Source: Actinomycetes bacterium
GTDB taxonomy: Bacteria > Actinomycetota > Actinomycetes > Actinomycetales > Dermatophilaceae
Length of the DNA stretch: 64,000 nucleotides
Reading direction: 5' to 3'
Assembly: GCA_023420415.1 (NCBI GenBank)
Contig: JAEZWF010000033.1
Span: forward strand, 62,001 to 126,000
Within the stretch, counting starts at the first letter, position 1. Each line of letters opens with the position of its first letter. Below the pieces are notes generated by a model that was not told where the DNA came from, ran no database searches, and saw only the letters and a list, made by a program, of their open reading frames with translations. Positions 59,369-64,000 of this stretch are shown piece by piece. The translations under genes and the position numbers were made by a program.

Positions 59369-62300
59369 GTGGGTCCGATGTCCCGTCGGAGGGTGGGGGT
59401 TGCCTCCGGACTGGTGGTCGCGTTGACCGCCAGCGTCTTGACGTATGCCGCGGTGTCGTCCAAGGGCGAGACCGTGCACCGGTCCGACCTCGACGACGGC
59501 AGCGTCTGGGTGTCGTCGGCCAAGGACGGCCGGTTCGCGCGCGTCAACAAGGCGGTCGGCCAGTTCGACGGCGGTGTCGCCTCCGACAGTGGTCCGGGTG
59601 ACCCGGTCGACATCCTCCAGGACGACAACGCGGTGGCGGGCCTGGTGCTCGGCTCCGGCTCGTTGACGCCCATCGACACCCGCACCAGCGCGGTCGCCCA
59701 GGGGTCCGGCATCTCCGTCCCCGCCCCCCAGGCGGGCACCAACCTGCAGGTGTTCGTGCCCCGCACGGTCGACATGCGCGGCGGCACGGTCGCCATGGTC
59801 GACCCGAAGTCGGGCAAGGTGTGGGGCCAGCGGTACAACCCCGACCAGGGCCTGAGCACCTTCGAGGGGCTCACCGTCGGCGCGAAGCCGCTGGCCACGG
59901 TCGGCGGGACGGCCGCGGTGGCGGTCGACGTCGAGGGCGGCATCCACGCCGTCTCGGGTGACACGGGCAAGGTGGTGTCGATCCCGCGCGCCGGTGACGG
60001 GTTCGGCAAGCCGGTCGAGGAGTCGATCAAGCTCTCCGGGGCCAAGGTCATCGACATCACCGCGGTCGGCTCGCAGTGGGTCGTCTACAGCGCCGGTGAC
60101 GACAAGCTGTGGGTGCGGGGCAACGGCAAGGCGATCGACGCCGGCACCACGCGCACCGAGGGACAGCCGGCGTATGCCGCGTTGCAGCAGCCGGGTCCGG
60201 CGGCGGACACGGTGGGGTTGCAGGACTCGACGACGCTGCGGCTGGTCGGTGTCGGCGGTGAAGGGGGCGGCACCGGTGGGGTCGAGGTGACGATCGGCGA
60301 CAAGGAGGCGCCGCCGATGGTGTCGCGTCCCCTGCGCACCGGTTCGTGCATCCACGCCGCGTGGGCCAGCACCCTGGTCAACTACTACGGCAAGGACTGC
60401 GGCTCATCCGACCCGCAGCCGGCGGTGTCGATCCAGCGGACGACCGAGGCGGCCGTGAAGAACGGTGTCGCGTTGCGGCAGAACCACGGCCTCGTGGTGC
60501 TCAACGACCTCGACGGCGGCGAGGTCTGGGACCTCGACAGCAAGCCGAAGAAGCTCGACGAGTGGGACTCGCTGATCCCGCCGCCGAAGCGCGATGACAA
60601 GAACAAGAAGAAGGACGAGAACCTCATCGACGAGGCTTCGGTGACGCAGCCGCCGAAGGCCGAGGACGACAACCTCAAGGTGCGCCCGGGCCGGGTGTCC
60701 AAACTGCACGTGCTCGACAACGACACCGACGCCGTCGGGTCGGTCCTGGCCATCGACCCCGGTGACGTGTCCCAGCCCGACCTGCCGGGCGTCAGCGCGA
60801 GCGTCGCGGCCGACGGCCAGAGCATCGACGTGTCGGTGCCCGCCGACCCCGACCAGCAGACGTTCTCCTTCACCTACAAGGTCAACAACGGCAAGTCGCC
60901 GCAGAAGGACCAGGGCCGCGTCACGGTCACCCTCGTCCCCGATGAGGTCAACGGTCCGCCCGGCCTGCGCCAGGGCACGGCCAACCTGTCCAAGAAGGTC
61001 TACCCGGTCAACCCCGGCAAGCTGCTCCCGCTGCAGGTCGTGGGCGACTGGCGCGACCCGGAGAACGACCCGCTGACGTTGCAGGCTACCGCCGACGGGT
61101 CGTCGGTCGACGGCCTGGGGCGCCTCAACGTCCTGGCTCCGACCGACCCGGGGACGCACCCGGTCGAGTACTCCGTCGGTGACGGGCGCGCGAGCAGCAA
61201 GGGCACCGTGAGCCTGCAGGTGCTCGACCCCGACGACAAGCTGGTCAAGCCGCAGACCCAGCCCGACGTCGTGCGCGGTGTCGTCGGCAAGCCGCTGCAG
61301 CTCGAGCCGCTCGGCAACGACATCCCCGGCGCCGACCCGACCGAGCCGGACGCGAAGATGCGTCTGAGCCGTGAGCTGCAGTCCTCGGACGGGCTGTCGG
61401 TCGACACCAACCTCGACACCGGTCTCGTCACCATCACCGGCACCTCGCCGGGCACCTACGACCTCAGCTACGGCGCCCAGGTCGGCGGCGGCATCGACGC
61501 CGGCCGCATCCGGGTCGACCTCATCGCCAACCCCGACCCCGACGCGCCGCCCGTGGCGGTGCCGGACTCGGCCACGCTTCGTGACCAGACGCCGGTGCTG
61601 ACCGACGTGCTGGCCAACGACTACAGCCCCCGCGCCGACGTCCTCGTGACCCGGTCGGTGTCGGTGAGCTCGGACAACTCCTGGCTGCGCCCGTCGATCT
61701 ACCAGGGCCGCTGGGTGCGGATCGAGTCGCTCGACGTCGCGTCGCCCGGCGGCAAGCCGCGCACCGGCACCGTGCAGTACACGATCAGCGACGGCTCGAA
61801 GTCGACGACCGGTGAGGTCGCCGTCACCCAGTACCCCGCCGACGACCGCAACACCCCGATCGTCGAGGACGACGAGGCCGTCGTCCGCGCCCAGGACTCG
61901 GTCACGATCCCGGTGATGGACAACGACTCCATGGCCGACGGCATACCCCTCGTCCTCGACCCCGCCAGCGTCAAGGTGCTCGTCGGGTCGGGCTCGGCGT
62001 TCGCGTCCGGCAACGTCGTGCGCTTCGTGCCCAAGGACCGCACGCCGACCTCGCCCCAGCAGGTGACGGTGGAGTATGCCGTGTACCCGCTGGGTGCCAA
62101 GGAGAAGGCCACCACCGGACGCATCAGCGTGACGGTCATGCCGTTGCCGACGCAGCAGACCCCGAACCAGCCGCCGGTCGCGCGCAGCTTCTCCACCAGC
62201 GTCACCGCGGGTGACCCGCTCACCATCACCGTGCCCAGCTCGGGCGTCGACCCCGACGGTGACAGCGTGACCGTCGTCGGGCTGACCGGCGCCGACGCGG

Positions 62301-64000
62301 GCGCGGTCGACCTCAAGTACGGGCGGGTGACCGGTTTCGGTCCTTCGACGATCAAGTACGAGGCCTACCCGACGTCCGCGGGCACGGAGGTGCTCAACTA
62401 CGTCGTGCGCGACCGGTTCGGCGCCACCAGCACGGGCTTCGTGCGCATCGGCGTCGTGCAGCCGGGCGACCCGCAACCGCCCGTGGCGGTCGAGGACGAG
62501 GTCCGCGCCAAGCCGGGCAAGCGGGTGACCGTCGACGCCACGCAGAACGACCTCATCGCCCGTGGCGACAGCGTCGACCTGCTCTACAAGGCGCCCAACA
62601 ACTCCGAGGCCGAGCTGAAGAAGTGGAAGGTCGACGAGGCCAACACCTACTTCACGACCACGGTGCCCGAGGCCAAGGCCGGCGTGCAGGTGCTCAACTA
62701 CGGCATCAGCAACGGGCTGTTCGACCCGAGCAAGTCGACCATCACCGTCATCCCCGACCCGACGGCGAAGAACCCGCCGGTCGCGGTCGACGACACCGCC
62801 AAGCCCAAGCAGGGTGACACGACCACCACCGTCGACGTGCTGGCCAACGACCGCGACATCGACGGCGCGCGTGAGTCGCTCAAGGTCACCGATGTGCTCT
62901 CACCCGACGGCACCATCGTCGAGAACGGCACCAAGGTCCAGGTCGCCGTCAAGCCCTACCCCTACACCGTCCCCTACGTCATCACCGACGAGGACGGCCT
63001 CACCGGCATGGCCCTGATCTACGTGCCGACCGGCGACGCCGGCCTGCCCTTCGTGGTGTCGGGCGCACTGATCCAGATGGACAAGGACTCCACCAAGAGC
63101 GTCAAGCTCTCGGACTACGTGAAGTCGCCGCGGGCCCGGGTCGTGAGCCTGACGACCGCCGACAACGTGAGCGCGTCGCCCTCCGACAAGCTGCGGGCCG
63201 AGGCCGACGGTCGATCCGGCCTGCGCCTCACCTCCTCCGGCGGCTACGTCGGACCTGCCTCGGTGATGCTCGAGGTCAGCGACCAGGAGACGGTGGAGCA
63301 GAAGGACTTCAAGACGGCATACGTCTCGATCCCGGTGCAGATCGGGCCCAAGATCCCGCTCCTGCGCTGCCCGAACTACTCGGTCAAGCTCAACGCCGGC
63401 GGCCTGCCGCGCAGCATCGACATCCCGACCCTGTGCCACGCGTGGGTGCCGATCGGCATGACCCTCGACGACGTCACGTTCGAGAGCAACTGGAAGACCG
63501 AGGCCAAGGGCGTCGACCTGACGCGCACCGGCAACGGCAACCGCACGGTCGAGCTCAAGGCCGGCGACAAGGCACCCAGCAGCAACGACGGCCGGGTGTC
63601 GGTGAAGGCCCGCGGTGGGCCCGAGTCGCTCATCGCCGTCACCGTGCTCGGGGCCGACGACGGCACGGTCGACGACAGCAACCCGCTGGCCAGCCTGGGG
63701 CCGCCGCGGCTGCGTCCGTTCACCGTGACCGGGTTGAATGCCGGGTCGTCGACGACGATCGACCTGCGCGGCTACCTCGACTCGCCACTGGAGTCGCCCA
63801 AGTGCGCCATCTCCTCGGCGGCCGCATCCGGGGCCCGGGGCCTCAGCACATCGTTCTCCGGCTGCACCCTCACGGTCACCGCCACTGGTGAGGCCCGCGG
63901 CCAGGGCTCGATCCTCGTCTCGGTCAGCGACGGCCGCCCCGGCCTGGACGCCACCGGACGCGGCACCGTCACCGTCCTCGGCAAGCCGGACGCCCCGGTC
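59369..64000 (+). CDS. Giant Ig/cadherin-repeat surface protein, 3' end beyond the window
   Basis: The frame is open for 1544 codons from GTG 59369 to the window end. A signal-anchor helix (about residues 9-31, VGVASGLVVALTASVLTYAA) starts it. Residues 45-340 look like a beta-propeller-type region (DLDDGSVWVSSAKDGRFARV) ending at a Cys pair in GSCIHAAWASTLVNYYGKDC (about 325-344). A Lys-rich spacer KRDDKNKKKDEN follows at about 410. From about 430 on there are repeated beta-sandwich modules with Asn-Asp turn motifs: VLDNDTDA (448), VLANDYS (748), VMDNDSMA (850), VLANDRDI (1157), like tandem-95/cadherin repeats that bind calcium. Related proteins are known to me beside MoxR, DUF58 and type VII secretion genes; whether these follow lies outside the window. 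Confidence 0.87.
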   Translation, partial: MGPMSRRRVGVASGLVVALTASVLTYAAVSSKGETVHRSDLDDGSVWVSSAKDGRFARVNKAVGQFDGGVASDSGPGDPVDILQDDNAVAGLVLGSGSLTPIDTRTSAVAQGSGISVPAPQAGTNLQVFVPRTVDMRGGTVAMVDPKSGKVWGQRYNPDQGLSTFEGLTVGAKPLATVGGTAAVAVDVEGGIHAVSGDTGKVVSIPRAGDGFGKPVEESIKLSGAKVIDITAVGSQWVVYSAGDDKLWVRGNGKAIDAGTTRTEGQPAYAALQQPGPAADTVGLQDSTTLRLVGVGGEGGGTGGVEVTIGDKEAPPMVSRPLRTGSCIHAAWASTLVNYYGKDCGSSDPQPAVSIQRTTEAAVKNGVALRQNHGLVVLNDLDGGEVWDLDSKPKKLDEWDSLIPPPKRDDKNKKKDENLIDEASVTQPPKAEDDNLKVRPGRVSKLHVLDNDTDAVGSVLAIDPGDVSQPDLPGVSASVAADGQSIDVSVPADPDQQTFSFTYKVNNGKSPQKDQGRVTVTLVPDEVNGPPGLRQGTANLSKKVYPVNPGKLLPLQVVGDWRDPENDPLTLQATADGSSVDGLGRLNVLAPTDPGTHPVEYSVGDGRASSKGTVSLQVLDPDDKLVKPQTQPDVVRGVVGKPLQLEPLGNDIPGADPTEPDAKMRLSRELQSSDGLSVDTNLDTGLVTITGTSPGTYDLSYGAQVGGGIDAGRIRVDLIANPDPDAPPVAVPDSATLRDQTPVLTDVLANDYSPRADVLVTRSVSVSSDNSWLRPSIYQGRWVRIESLDVASPGGKPRTGTVQYTISDGSKSTTGEVAVTQYPADDRNTPIVEDDEAVVRAQDSVTIPVMDNDSMADGIPLVLDPASVKVLVGSGSAFASGNVVRFVPKDRTPTSPQQVTVEYAVYPLGAKEKATTGRISVTVMPLPTQQTPNQPPVARSFSTSVTAGDPLTITVPSSGVDPDGDSVTVVGLTGADAGAVDLKYGRVTGFGPSTIKYEAYPTSAGTEVLNYVVRDRFGATSTGFVRIGVVQPGDPQPPVAVEDEVRAKPGKRVTVDATQNDLIARGDSVDLLYKAPNNSEAELKKWKVDEANTYFTTTVPEAKAGVQVLNYGISNGLFDPSKSTITVIPDPTAKNPPVAVDDTAKPKQGDTTTTVDVLANDRDIDGARESLKVTDVLSPDGTIVENGTKVQVAVKPYPYTVPYVITDEDGLTGMALIYVPTGDAGLPFVVSGALIQMDKDSTKSVKLSDYVKSPRARVVSLTTADNVSASPSDKLRAEADGRSGLRLTSSGGYVGPASVMLEVSDQETVEQKDFKTAYVSIPVQIGPKIPLLRCPNYSVKLNAGGLPRSIDIPTLCHAWVPIGMTLDDVTFESNWKTEAKGVDLTRTGNGNRTVELKAGDKAPSSNDGRVSVKARGGPESLIAVTVLGADDGTVDDSNPLASLGPPRLRPFTVTGLNAGSSTTIDLRGYLDSPLESPKCAISSAAASGARGLSTSFSGCTLTVTATGEARGQGSILVSVSDGRPGLDATGRGTVTVLGKPDAPV

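Overview
This window is the chromosomal replication-origin region of a high-GC Gram-positive bacterium (Actinomycetota). Gene order follows the classical actinobacterial origin: tRNA-Ala, tRNA-Ile, DUF3566 gene, gyrA, gyrB, dciA (DUF721), recF, gnd, dnaN, oriC, dnaA, rpmH, rnpA, yidD, yidC, khpB (jag), rsmG, parA, parB, cwlM, trxA, trxB, rsmA, sigM, pseudokinase, murJ, DUF6049 gene, mutT, pcnA. The right part matches the Mycobacterium tuberculosis block Rv3907c-Rv3924c as recalled from the literature. A DLW-39 microprotein, a gnd between dnaN and recF, a DUF3566 protein after gyrA and very GC-rich codon use suggest Micrococcales, perhaps an Intrasporangiaceae-like genus. That placement is inference.

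Region 1 (1-6.3 kb) is accessory. It holds the 3' part of selD, an unknown anchored protein, and then a stacked integration scar at the 3' end of tRNA-Ala(TGC): two partial tRNA 3' ends (1474-1517 and 2331-2370), a DUF3892 gene, a second copy of the tail of the 875-1375 gene, a DNA adenine methyltransferase gene, a convergent PLD-type nuclease gene whose stop codon abuts the methyltransferase stop, and a wrecked tyrosine integrase. The best reading is a decayed integrative element carrying a small restriction-modification-like pair.

Region 2 (6.3-24.8 kb) is the replication and topology core. oriC lies at about 18.5-19.1 kb, with more DnaA boxes upstream of dnaA. A thermolysin-like (M4) protease with an apparent built-in emfourin-type inhibitor domain is inserted between dciA and gyrB. 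rpmH-rnpA-yidD-yidC-khpB-rsmG run rightward.

Region 3 (24.8-40.9 kb) covers segregation (parAB with parS sites, two of them inside the parA coding sequence), cell-wall control (cwlM, murJ, a separate pseudokinase), redox (trxAB), the SigM/anti-sigma pair and RNA processing (pcnA).

Region 4 (40.9-52.5 kb) is a surface-glycopolymer cluster: a rightward operon of three glycosyltransferase genes and one methyltransferase gene converging on a leftward operon of a methyltransferase, a Stealth-type phosphotransferase and a WsaF-like glycosyltransferase. Region 5 (52.6-64 kb) has a GDPD esterase and then a tightly coupled signalling operon (LpqN-like protein, PP2C phosphatase, FHA protein, Ser/Thr kinase, second FHA-like protein, and a giant Ig/cadherin-repeat surface protein cut by the window end).

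The strongest unexplained signal is the octamer GTATGCCG/CGGCATAC, counted by eye about 48 times against roughly 2-3 expected from base composition. It is absent from the tRNA-linked island and from about 40-48 kb of the glycosyltransferase cluster, and appears as inverted pairs in oriC, in the gyrB-gyrA spacer and in a hairpin between trxA and cwlM.
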